NCBI GenBank assembly: GCA_902557655.1
Contig: CACEAZ010000003.1
Coordinates: 43,131-107,130, forward strand
Direction: 5' to 3'
DNA from: an uncultured Bacteroidota bacterium
GTDB lineage: Bacteria > Bacteroidota > Bacteroidia > Flavobacteriales > Flavobacteriaceae
DNA length: 64,000 nucleotides
In this document: piece by piece, positions 42,951-50,692 of the stretch
Position numbering within the stretch: the first letter of the stretch is position 1
Layout of the letters: each line of letters opens with the position of its first letter
Program-made: the position numbers and the translations under genes
Notes under the pieces: model-generated
What the model saw: only the letters and a program-made list of their open reading frames with translations
Database searches by the model: none
What the model was told of the DNA's origin: nothing

Positions 42951-43574
42951 ATGAAAACTATCAAATTTTTAACAATCGCTATTATTTTAATATTCACTTT
43001 TAGCTGTGAAGATGATAATAATATTGGAGTAGATACAATTAGTACTACAGTTGAAGATCTACATGCTCCCCTAGAAGGCGGTCAAGGTCAATCTGCCTCA
43101 GGGTCATTTACAAAATTTAATTTTGAAGATGGTATACAAACCAATAGTGAAACAAACTGGGACATAGCTTTTAGAGGAACATCTATTATTGTTAACGGAG
43201 GGATATCTATGGGTACAGAGGATGAGCCAGAAAGAAATGGTAACGGTGCTGCCTATATTTTTGAGGGCACCATGAATGAAATGGAAATAGTGGAAACATC
43301 TTTACTGGTTTCAGATTCTCAAAATAGTTATGCCATCCCTACAGGAAGTGGAAACGGATGGTATACCTATTCAGGACCTCCTAATCACCTTATAAATCCA
43401 ACTCCTGGGAAAATATTAGTGTTTAGAACACACAATAATAAATTTGCAAAAGTTGAAATTTTGAGCTATTATCTGGGTGCTCCTGAAAACCCTGATGTAT
43501 TAAGTGATCAGAGCAGATACTATACTTTCAATTATGTTTATCAACCTAATGAGGGAGCAACAACATTTGACTAA
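42951..43574 (+). CDS. hmuY: HmuY family heme-binding lipoprotein
   Basis: A 207-residue lipoprotein with Cys 19 followed by the acidic surface-export signal (CEDDNN). The mature part matches the HmuY family, a Bacteroidetes hemophore-like protein that captures heme at the cell surface and hands it to HmuR: FNFEDGIQTNSETNWDIAFRGT, SIIVNGG, GNGWYTY, GKILVFRTHNNKFAKVEILSYY. It follows the TonB receptor by 5 bp. In Porphyromonas HmuY two His ligate heme; I did not identify the ligands here. Confidence 0.87.
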   Translation: MKTIKFLTIAIILIFTFSCEDDNNIGVDTISTTVEDLHAPLEGGQGQSASGSFTKFNFEDGIQTNSETNWDIAFRGTSIIVNGGISMGTEDEPERNGNGAAYIFEGTMNEMEIVETSLLVSDSQNSYAIPTGSGNGWYTYSGPPNHLINPTPGKILVFRTHNNKFAKVEILSYYLGAPENPDVLSDQSRYYTFNYVYQPNEGATTFD

Positions 43575-43960
43575 AACAGGATATTTTTTTTACTGATATC
43601 GTTTGGAATTGAACAAACATCTAGTTTTCCAAATAATTTATATCTGTTATTTGCTATAATTCGATAAAATATATCCAATATAAAGTTAGGAGAAAAAAGA
43701 AAAATAAATTTTATTATTGGGTTGATATTAAGTTGTTTTACGCAGTATTTTATGGCTGCTGATTTTTTTAGAATTTTATTTTCTTGAGTTATCACAAAAA
43801 TCGTATCACCCAGAGTAATTTCGGGGTGATTAGTTTTTATAAAGGTGCTTTGAAAATTTGTAAAAAAAATATTTTTTGATGGATTTCTTTCAGATGTCCA
43901 AGTAACATACTTATTACAAAGAACACAAAAACCATCAAAAACAACAATTATTTTTTTCAT
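43571..43960 (-). CDS. DCC family thiol-disulfide oxidoreductase-like protein
   Basis: A 129-residue protein with the DUF393/DCC motif near the N-terminus, FDGFCVLCNKYVTW (C-x2-C, with the family FDGxCxLC pattern), and the later SAAIKYCVKQL. The family resembles thioredoxin-fold oxidoreductases; biochemical function is poorly known. It lies 1 bp after the minus-strand TonB receptor gene. In Bacteroidetes and others DCC proteins are often neighbours of HTTM (gamma-carboxylase-like) proteins, as here, and a redox partnership is plausible. Confidence 0.85.
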   Translation of the reverse strand: MKKIIVVFDGFCVLCNKYVTWTSERNPSKNIFFTNFQSTFIKTNHPEITLGDTIFVITQENKILKKSAAIKYCVKQLNINPIIKFIFLFSPNFILDIFYRIIANNRYKLFGKLDVCSIPNDISKKNILF

Positions 43961-43961
43961 T

Positions 43962-46385
43962 CTAAAATTTATATTGCAAAGTAAAATAATAATTTCTTGG
44001 TGGTGAAGGAATAATTCCTGGGCCAGGATAACCCGTCGCTCTCCTAGTGAAATAATAATTATTCAAAAGATTGTTAACTCCTGATTCAAATTTGAATCTA
44101 CCCAGCTTATAATTTAGTGAGATGTCTAAAATATTGTAAGCAGGTATCTCACCAATCACTCCACTTAAATTTGACTCTATAGAGTTTGATGAATCTGAAA
44201 ATTGTCTAGATAAGTAAGAATATTGCAAATAAGAGGTAAAGTTTTTATAACCAAATTTAAGTCCATATTTGAAGTTGTATTTAGGAACAAATTCAACTTC
44301 GTTACCTTCTACTCCAGGCTCATTTGAGCTCGTATATTCAGATTGTATGAAAGAAAAATTAAAAAATGAGTTAAAAATGTATTTTGAATTCATACCAACT
44401 ATTTTTTTCAGGTTAAGATCTATTAAACTCTCTAATCCATAAATTTTAGCATCTCCAGTGTTGGTTCTATAGGCTTTAATATTTCCATCTTCAAAAAGTT
44501 TTTGCACAAAGCCTATTCTATTGTTATATGCCAAATGGAAAAAACTTGCATCAAAATTCACATTATTTTCAAAGTTACCACGCAATCCGAAATCAAAAGT
44601 ATAACCGTTTTCATCAGAAATTTCAGGATCAATAGCATAAGCAGGATTTACTGTGCTGATATCAGCAAAAGTCACCGATCTGTAATTTTGAGAAAAATTA
44701 GAATAAGCCTCAATTTCTTTATTAATATCATATGTCAAGCCTAGACCTGTTAACATAAATAATCTTTCATTTTTTCGATTCTCGTATATTGTATCATGCT
44801 GTATAACATTTAAAGCAGCATCCTGAATAATCCTTTCAAAATTACCCTTAGCTTTTGTGTTGATATACTCTAACCTAAAGCCAGGTGTAACAGATATTTT
44901 ATTAGAAATTTTGATGATGTTTTCACCAAAAAGTGAAATGTTTTGATTTGGGTATTTATAAGATGATTGATTATTGTAATTTGGAAACTCATCATTGTAG
45001 AAATGAAAATCTGCATCTGACATATCACTGCCTGGACCCTGCTGACTTTCATTATTTGCGAAGTATAATTTTGATCCCAAAACAAAGATTGATTCTTTTT
45101 GAAAAAGCTTATAATTATTTAAAAATTTAGTTTCCAATCCCATATTTTTAAAATCTCCATAGATTAAATCTCTGGGCCCATTACTATCAATTTGATCAAC
45201 TCTATTTACCCTAAAACCTAATGCATACCTCTTAGCATTCAAACCAAATAAATTAATTGAAAATGATTTGTTTGGACGAAAATTATGATTAAACGTAAGA
45301 TTATATAATAACCAATCTACACTGAACCAATTTCTTTTTCTGTTAGATTGAAATGGGTCTGAAGCGAACATCGTATCATTTAAACCCCCAGCTTGTTGCG
45401 TTAAATAAGTAAAGTAAGTTAAATCAAAAGATAATTTTGATTTTTTACTAAAATCATAAATGGTTTTTATAAATAAATTCTTTGAGTTAAAAAAGGAATT
45501 TTTTCTGAAACCATCTCCTTGTTTGAAATTGAAATAGCTATAGTACCTAAATTTACCAGATGATCCCTTGAAACTGGTAAAATTTGTGAAAAGATTATTG
45601 CTTCCTAATGAGTTTCTAATAACAACCTCCTGTTTTTGATTTACTTTTGGTTCTTTCATAACAAAATTAACCAATCCCCCAAATTGTGTTCCGTATTGAA
45701 GTGAAGCAGCACCTCTGACAATTTGTATATTTTTGATAGCTTCTGCAGGAGGTGTATAATAGCTTTCAGGATACCCTAATACATCTGCACTAATATCATA
45801 ACCATTTTGTCTTGTATTAAAGTTAGAAGTTCTGTTAGGGTCCAGCCCCCTACCTCCAATATTTAATTGCAATCCGGCATCATCGTTTTGATAAATATTA
45901 AGACCTGCGACTTGAGAAAATATTTGTCTGGAATTGTTACTAGCAAGATTAGCCATACTCTGATCTACCAGTATTACTTCACTTTTTTTGCCTTCAAAAA
46001 TACTAGTACCGTCTACAGCACTGAGTCTCTCTAACGAAAAAACCTTTTCATTTCTTACTATTATTTCAATTTCGTCTAGATTCTCAACCAATGGTTTCAA
46101 ATAAATTAAATCTGAAGATTTTAGTTGATTAATATCCAGTTCATAAACAAAATAATTTTCAGAGTAGAATGTTAAAATAGAATCATTATTTCTTGTAAAA
46201 CTGAAGTAACCCCTATCATCTGTAATTGTCAAAAGACCTCTACTGTCAGAATAAATTTTAACATTGGAAATAGCACTTCCGGTAATATCTTCTAAAACAT
46301 AACCAGAAAAATCTACTTGGCTAAATAATGTATTCGAAAAAATCGAAATGCAAAATAATATTCTATAAAAAACTTTTAATCTCAT
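43962..46385 (-). CDS. TonB-dependent receptor, FecA-like, with an N-terminal carboxypeptidase-regulatory-like domain
   Basis: An 807-residue outer membrane protein. A signal peptide (1-22) is followed by a CarboxypepD_reg-like beta sandwich (about 25-105, VDFSGYVLEDITGSAISNVKIYSD), a TonB box region (DEIEIIVRNEKV), the plug (NSRQIFSQVAGLNIYQND, LQLNIGGRGLDPNR, IKNIQIVRGAASLQYGTQFGGLVNFV) and the barrel ending YYFTLQYKF. The plug is close to FecA-type iron-siderophore or citrate receptors. It belongs to the DUF4856-imelysin-HTTM-DCC operon, supporting an iron-related ligand. Confidence 0.88.
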   Translation of the reverse strand: MRLKVFYRILFCISIFSNTLFSQVDFSGYVLEDITGSAISNVKIYSDSRGLLTITDDRGYFSFTRNNDSILTFYSENYFVYELDINQLKSSDLIYLKPLVENLDEIEIIVRNEKVFSLERLSAVDGTSIFEGKKSEVILVDQSMANLASNNSRQIFSQVAGLNIYQNDDAGLQLNIGGRGLDPNRTSNFNTRQNGYDISADVLGYPESYYTPPAEAIKNIQIVRGAASLQYGTQFGGLVNFVMKEPKVNQKQEVVIRNSLGSNNLFTNFTSFKGSSGKFRYYSYFNFKQGDGFRKNSFFNSKNLFIKTIYDFSKKSKLSFDLTYFTYLTQQAGGLNDTMFASDPFQSNRKRNWFSVDWLLYNLTFNHNFRPNKSFSINLFGLNAKRYALGFRVNRVDQIDSNGPRDLIYGDFKNMGLETKFLNNYKLFQKESIFVLGSKLYFANNESQQGPGSDMSDADFHFYNDEFPNYNNQSSYKYPNQNISLFGENIIKISNKISVTPGFRLEYINTKAKGNFERIIQDAALNVIQHDTIYENRKNERLFMLTGLGLTYDINKEIEAYSNFSQNYRSVTFADISTVNPAYAIDPEISDENGYTFDFGLRGNFENNVNFDASFFHLAYNNRIGFVQKLFEDGNIKAYRTNTGDAKIYGLESLIDLNLKKIVGMNSKYIFNSFFNFSFIQSEYTSSNEPGVEGNEVEFVPKYNFKYGLKFGYKNFTSYLQYSYLSRQFSDSSNSIESNLSGVIGEIPAYNILDISLNYKLGRFKFESGVNNLLNNYYFTRRATGYPGPGIIPSPPRNYYFTLQYKF

Positions 46386-47718
46386 CTTTAAATGGTAAAA
46401 TCCACTTTTTATTTTTAAAATTTATTTTTTCATTATATAAGTCTACCTCAGGATCAATAAATCTTTGACTTGGTCTTCCGTTAAGAGTTGCATAACTTTC
46501 TGCGTAAACAGAAACGTCTTTAAATCCTTTCTTTTTGTAAGTATCACCTAGGTAATGTGCATATTCTATTATCATATCAGGTTGAAAACTCATCTGCTTT
46601 TCTTGAAATTTCGTCAAATATAAGCTGTTATCAACTAATTCTGAATTACCAGATGAATTATCAACAATTTTAAATGTTGTGTATCCAGCTTTTTCAATTA
46701 GCATAACTCTCCAAGAAAAACGATAACCTTGTTCAGTCCAAAACAACTCACCAGGATACGAAATACTTCTTAATGGAATTAAAACTTGCCAGAGAAAAAA
46801 AACAGAAACAAATAGCGGTATTAATTTTCTATTGTATTTATGGATATAAGGTGTAAAAACTTCCTTTAATCCATCATCTCGGTTAAATATTCCCTTTAAT
46901 AAATCCAAGATTTTTTTGTGTGTGGAGTTATCAAAAAATATAATACAACTAAAAATCATAATCACAGGAAACATACCTATTGCTGGGAATAAAATTCTTG
47001 TAAGGACATGAAAGACAATAACCATAATAAAAGCAAAGAACCTTGTTCTACTGTACAAAAGAAGAAAAGGGATAAAAATATCATATAACATTCCGCCCCA
47101 GCTAAACAAATAGTATGTGTAATTATTCTGAAGTAATGTTTCACCAATAATAGGAATTGTGTACTTTGTTTTTAACCAAATTTTTAGAGGTTGAGCATTA
47201 ATCAACCAATCTGAGTTTATTTTAGCTAAACCTGCATACAAATAGACTATTAAGAGCATTAACTTAAGTGAGTCAATCGTCCATTTGGGAACTTTTGTCT
47301 TATTTTTTGAGTCTAAAGCAAAATATGAAGCACAGGGTAAAAAAATCATTAAAAAGGATAATGAACTAACTAAATAATAATGATTTAAATAGGTAGTTTT
47401 ATCCATTAATTCAATGTAAGTGAAACTTAAAAAAAGAGTAATTATAGCTGTTCTATACTTATATCCAAGCATAACAAATAATGCGGAAGTAAAACATATT
47501 ATAAATATAAAATATGTGTAAATACCCAATGGCTTTACCCATGAAAAACCTAGAAATGAAAAATGAAAACCAGGCTCTAAATATAAAGATTCAATCCATC
47601 CATTATACCAAAATCTAATGATACTAAACATGACTAATAACCCAAAACCTATACGATAAACAGCCAAAGGATATGGGTTAGATTCTTTATTTATATATTT
47701 AGATATTCTTTGTATCAT
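46363..47718 (-). CDS. HTTM domain membrane protein (vitamin K-dependent gamma-carboxylase family)
   Basis: A 451-residue membrane protein with an HTTM domain of about four to eight hydrophobic helices over residues 20-320: FGLLVMFSIIRFWYNGWIESLYLEPGFHFSF, YLWVL-type helices with LYLYAGLAKINSDWL, and the distinct late motif REFFW-like region with SYPGELFWTEQGYRFSWRVML. A soluble C-terminal part (about 325-451) follows. Human relatives carboxylate Glu residues using vitamin K; bacterial members are of unknown activity. It overlaps the TonB receptor gene by 23 bp and lies after the Kazal lipoprotein. Confidence 0.87.
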   Translation of the reverse strand: MIQRISKYINKESNPYPLAVYRIGFGLLVMFSIIRFWYNGWIESLYLEPGFHFSFLGFSWVKPLGIYTYFIFIICFTSALFVMLGYKYRTAIITLFLSFTYIELMDKTTYLNHYYLVSSLSFLMIFLPCASYFALDSKNKTKVPKWTIDSLKLMLLIVYLYAGLAKINSDWLINAQPLKIWLKTKYTIPIIGETLLQNNYTYYLFSWGGMLYDIFIPFLLLYSRTRFFAFIMVIVFHVLTRILFPAIGMFPVIMIFSCIIFFDNSTHKKILDLLKGIFNRDDGLKEVFTPYIHKYNRKLIPLFVSVFFLWQVLIPLRSISYPGELFWTEQGYRFSWRVMLIEKAGYTTFKIVDNSSGNSELVDNSLYLTKFQEKQMSFQPDMIIEYAHYLGDTYKKKGFKDVSVYAESYATLNGRPSQRFIDPEVDLYNEKINFKNKKWILPFKDEIKSFL

Positions 47719-47732
47719 ATTATTAAATTAGA

Positions 47733-47999
47733 CTAGTCACAATCAAATATTATACAATCGCTACTGCAAATACCCTGTGTATAATCAGAAATACCATAAA
47801 AATTTAATGCAATGCATGAGTTTTCATAGGTGACATCATTACATCCACATACAGGATCAAAAATTGTTGGGCAGTCCAAATCAGTATTTATAAGATCTTC
47901 GTTCATGCAAAAATCTTCAATTGAATCAGATTCGTCTTTTTCACAAGAGATTATCAGAAAAGAAAAAAAAATCATTGTGATTCTAATCCCCATCGGCAT
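47733..47999 (-). CDS. Small Kazal-domain lipoprotein
   Basis: The 88-residue product has a lipoprotein signal (Cys 19 in FLIISC, then the acidic EKDESDS) followed by one Cys-rich Kazal-type domain: CPTIFDPVCGCNDVTYENSCIALNFYG, with the characteristic VCG, TYxNxC spacing, and C near the end. Kazal domains usually inhibit serine proteases. The start may be ATG 47999 (overlapping imelysin by 17 bp) or ATG 47993. It is placed inside the iron operon between imelysin and the HTTM gene; whether it protects a surface complex from proteases is speculation. Confidence 0.8.
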   Translation of the reverse strand: MPMGIRITMIFFSFLIISCEKDESDSIEDFCMNEDLINTDLDCPTIFDPVCGCNDVTYENSCIALNFYGISDYTQGICSSDCIIFDCD

Positions 48000-49113
48000 C
48001 GTAATAATCTACTGAAATACCTAAAATTGAAAGCATATTAGTCTTTAATCTTACTACACCCTGTTGAATTACATCAAAAGCCTCAAGCATTTTTATATTC
48101 TCCGTTAAAATTTGAGTAGAAAAATTGTCATTTAAAGAATTGACTTTTTCAACAGAATTATCAAAAGAAGAAGTTATGTCATCTTGTAATCCGATAAACA
48201 TGGAAGAATCAGAATAATTAGTGTCATCTAAATAAGCTAAATAATCATATAAACCCTCACCATCAGTCTGACCGTTAAAATGAATTCCTCTAAAAAATTT
48301 ATCACATGCCTCTAATGCCTCAAGAGTCAATAATTTGGAAATATCGCCCTTAAAATAAGCTTCAACTTTATCTGGATATTCACCAGACCACACTCCGGCA
48401 GGAATACCAATTTTGTTTGCTCTAAGACCTTTTTCGTAATAATAAACAAAGTCATTAGCTAACATATTTAGACTAGAACTAGACGTGTTTCCAGATGAAT
48501 TGATAAAGTCATCTTTGTTTTGTTCCCAATAATCAATTACTGAGTCAGTATTTGTAATCATTTTTTGAGTCAATATTGTTAAATAATTCAGTGTGAGATT
48601 GTTTTGTTGATCCTGGGTATATATCGATAATATCGTTTCGTTAGTATCACCTGCAATTCCAAATAGTAAATAATCAATGGCAGGAAAACCTTGAGCAGAA
48701 AACTGATTTGGATTATTGTCTAAATCTATATTATTTGAATTTATATTTTCGTTGATTCGTGATACATTGGCTGGGTAAATATTCATTTTAGAGGCATAAT
48801 AAATCTCCTCTGCATAACCGATATTGAACATTTCAATATGCTGCCAAGCTTTATAAGTTTCAACAAATTGCATTTGTAGTTCTTCTAGATTAAATAAACT
48901 TCTATCATCTGTAAATGCATTCAAAGAATTTTCAAATAAACCTAATTCATCATCAAAATTTTGATGAGATGGGATTATAATATTATTAACAAGATTAGAA
49001 AGAAGATCTACACGATTGTAATTATCGGATGAGTCTGGAGTTGAATTATCCTCTGAACATGAGAATAAAACAACAAAGAAAACCGATAACATAAAATATT
49101 TATTTTTCAACAT
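47983..49113 (-). CDS. Imelysin family (M75-like) lipoprotein
   Basis: A 376-residue lipoprotein with Cys 19 (FSCSEDNS). The two-bundle imelysin fold is suggested by helical repeats with YKAWQHIEMFNIG (residues 87-99) and QGFPAIDYLLFG (about 141-152). The latter corresponds to the GxHxxE motif of imelysins such as IrpA/EfeO, but here it reads G-F-P-A-I-D: His is Pro and Glu is Asp. Members take part in iron uptake, probably as surface metal- or ligand-binding proteins, not proteases. It is the second gene of the DUF4856 operon. Confidence 0.85.
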   Translation of the reverse strand: MLKNKYFMLSVFFVVLFSCSEDNSTPDSSDNYNRVDLLSNLVNNIIIPSHQNFDDELGLFENSLNAFTDDRSLFNLEELQMQFVETYKAWQHIEMFNIGYAEEIYYASKMNIYPANVSRINENINSNNIDLDNNPNQFSAQGFPAIDYLLFGIAGDTNETILSIYTQDQQNNLTLNYLTILTQKMITNTDSVIDYWEQNKDDFINSSGNTSSSSLNMLANDFVYYYEKGLRANKIGIPAGVWSGEYPDKVEAYFKGDISKLLTLEALEACDKFFRGIHFNGQTDGEGLYDYLAYLDDTNYSDSSMFIGLQDDITSSFDNSVEKVNSLNDNFSTQILTENIKMLEAFDVIQQGVVRLKTNMLSILGISVDYYDADGD

Positions 49114-49137
49114 AAAATTAATTTTTTAAAATAGGAA

Positions 49138-49213
49138 ACAGCGATAAAATTATCATCGCTGCTCCCATTCAAAATTTAGAAAACAAAAAAATAAATTGGT
49201 ATGATAATACCGA
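49138..49213 (-). terminator. Two hairpins between DUF4856 and imelysin genes (possible attenuator)
   Basis: Read on the minus strand after the DUF4856 stop, GGTAT-TATC-ATACC (49199-49212) is followed by AATTTATTTTTTTG, then CAGCGAT/ATCGCTG (49139-49161) is followed by a T-rich stretch. Both are weak terminators, which could lower expression of the downstream genes relative to DUF4856. Confidence 0.4.
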
Positions 49214-49223
49214 TTTATATATT

Positions 49224-50453
49224 TTAACTAATGTTCAATGTTACACCATTAGCTTCAAATGCTTGAAGAACTAGTGCAATCATTCCAGGGTACTGTGCAG
49301 TTGCAGGGGCAGTTAAAACTCCTGGGTTTACAGAATGAAAATCTCCTAAATAATTATCTAAGAAATACTCAACAGTAGCTCTGTCCATAAAAGGCTCATC
49401 ATTTCCGTTATTGGTAAACGATAAACTTAACAGAAAGCCCCAAGCTTCAGAAAGCGAATGGTGAGCTTTAGCTACATTACCTGCCTCAAGCTTTGCTACA
49501 TAATCATTCATGTAATGAATCGCATAGTATCCAATTACTTTGGAAAGCTCAACCTTAATTATTGCTGCTTGCTGATCTCTCAACTCGTAATCTTTATTTA
49601 CAATTGCAGTTCTTCCCATGATAAAAGCATCATAAACAACTTGACCGATTCCAGGCTCATAACCACCCTCTTCATCAACTTTTTTGAAATACTTCATCAA
49701 AAGACTTCCATTTCCTGATGGACTTGCGCCAGCATTTGCTAAGTTATCTCCTTCCAATCCATATAGGTATCCAAAACCTTCATCCCATTTGTGTTCCATG
49801 TCTGTGTAATTATTATCACCAGAAAGAACATCGTTATCATTGTCATCAATTCTACTTCCAGAATCTAATTGATTTGGATGAATATAATTGTTAACAATTT
49901 GATCAAGAGTAAAAGCTCCAATCAATCCTTTAAAAAATAATTGATCGAGTTCTTGACCAGCTGCATTTAAATGGTATGTTGAACCACCGTCTGGAGTAGA
50001 AATAGCACCAGGGACACCAGCTGAAGCATCTTGATTCCAATTTGGAACTACATTAGCAGCATAATCAGAAATCATATCGTCAAATCTTTGCTTTGTAGCT
50101 GCACTACCAGCAAGGGTTGAAGCAGATGTTTTACTACCGATAATTTTAGATGTACCGTTTAATGATTCATCAGCAAAACCAGCAGATCCGTTACCATCAC
50201 CGTTAAACATCAAATCAAGACCAGAAGCTGTAGATTCGTTAGAGTTTAACGCTGAGTAAAGCTCTTCAGCTTGATTCAATCTAGTGGCTTGACCTCCAAA
50301 ACTTACAGTTGAAGCACCATTTCTTGTAAATTCATATGAGGATGGAGCAACTATGGTATTACCACCTTGGTTGTCATTATCATCATCCGAGTCACAAGAA
50401 AAAACAAATATTGCCAATGATAATAACATTGACTTATAAATTAAATTTTTCAT
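49224..50453 (-). CDS. DUF4856 domain lipoprotein
   Basis: A 409-residue lipoprotein (Cys 20 followed by DSDDDND, a strongly acidic surface signal). The mature part, from YEFTRNGASTVSFGGQATRLNQAEELYSAL on, is recognisable as DUF4856, a Bacteroidetes family often encoded next to imelysins. Later segments (LDQLFFKGLIGAFTLDQIVNNYIHPNQLD, YLYGLEGDNLANAG, AHHSLSEAWGFLLSLSFTNN) look helical, like the imelysin fold. It is the first gene of the minus-strand iron operon and is preceded by a promoter covered by a palindrome, so it is likely iron-repressed and highly expressed in iron limitation. Confidence 0.88.
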   Translation of the reverse strand: MKNLIYKSMLLSLAIFVFSCDSDDDNDNQGGNTIVAPSSYEFTRNGASTVSFGGQATRLNQAEELYSALNSNESTASGLDLMFNGDGNGSAGFADESLNGTSKIIGSKTSASTLAGSAATKQRFDDMISDYAANVVPNWNQDASAGVPGAISTPDGGSTYHLNAAGQELDQLFFKGLIGAFTLDQIVNNYIHPNQLDSGSRIDDNDNDVLSGDNNYTDMEHKWDEGFGYLYGLEGDNLANAGASPSGNGSLLMKYFKKVDEEGGYEPGIGQVVYDAFIMGRTAIVNKDYELRDQQAAIIKVELSKVIGYYAIHYMNDYVAKLEAGNVAKAHHSLSEAWGFLLSLSFTNNGNDEPFMDRATVEYFLDNYLGDFHSVNPGVLTAPATAQYPGMIALVLQAFEANGVTLNIS

Positions 50454-50484
50454 AATAATTGTATATATTTTAAATTTTCAGATG

Positions 50485-50517
50485 CAAATATAAGTATTAG
50501 TTTAGATTCAGTCTAAA
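50485..50517 (-). promoter_or_regulatory. Promoter of the DUF4856 iron operon with an overlapping palindromic operator
   Basis: On the minus strand the -7 box TATATTTG is at 50492-50485. A perfect palindrome with 6-bp arms and a 5-bp spacer, TTTAGACTGAATCTAAA, occupies 50517-50501, and its first TTTA falls at the -33 position (21-bp spacing). The size and AT-rich arms resemble DtxR/MntR-family operators, but the regulator is not in this window. Confidence 0.65.
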
Positions 50518-50666
50518 TAAAAATAAAAAAAATTTAAATAAATTATTAATAAAAACACTGTATATCTGTAAGCGTTATATTATTTAGAATGAAAATCAAT
50601 TAACAGATTGAACCCTAAGCAAAACTATTGAACTTATAGCGTTACTTTAATAACAAAATTAGATTT

Positions 50667-50674
50667 TATATTTG
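50667..50674 (+). promoter_or_regulatory. Predicted -7 promoter box for the hem operon
   Basis: TATATTTG matches TAnnTTTG, 18 bp before the hemA ATG. The -33 region is T-rich without a TTG. The hem operon and the iron operon thus diverge from one 239-bp spacer. Confidence 0.55.
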
Positions 50675-50692
50675 CAACTTATTAGCAAATAA

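Noticed and set aside
44502..45130. Plus-strand small open frames within the TonB receptor region
   Set aside because: They lie antisense to a gene with full receptor domains and show no recognisable protein features.
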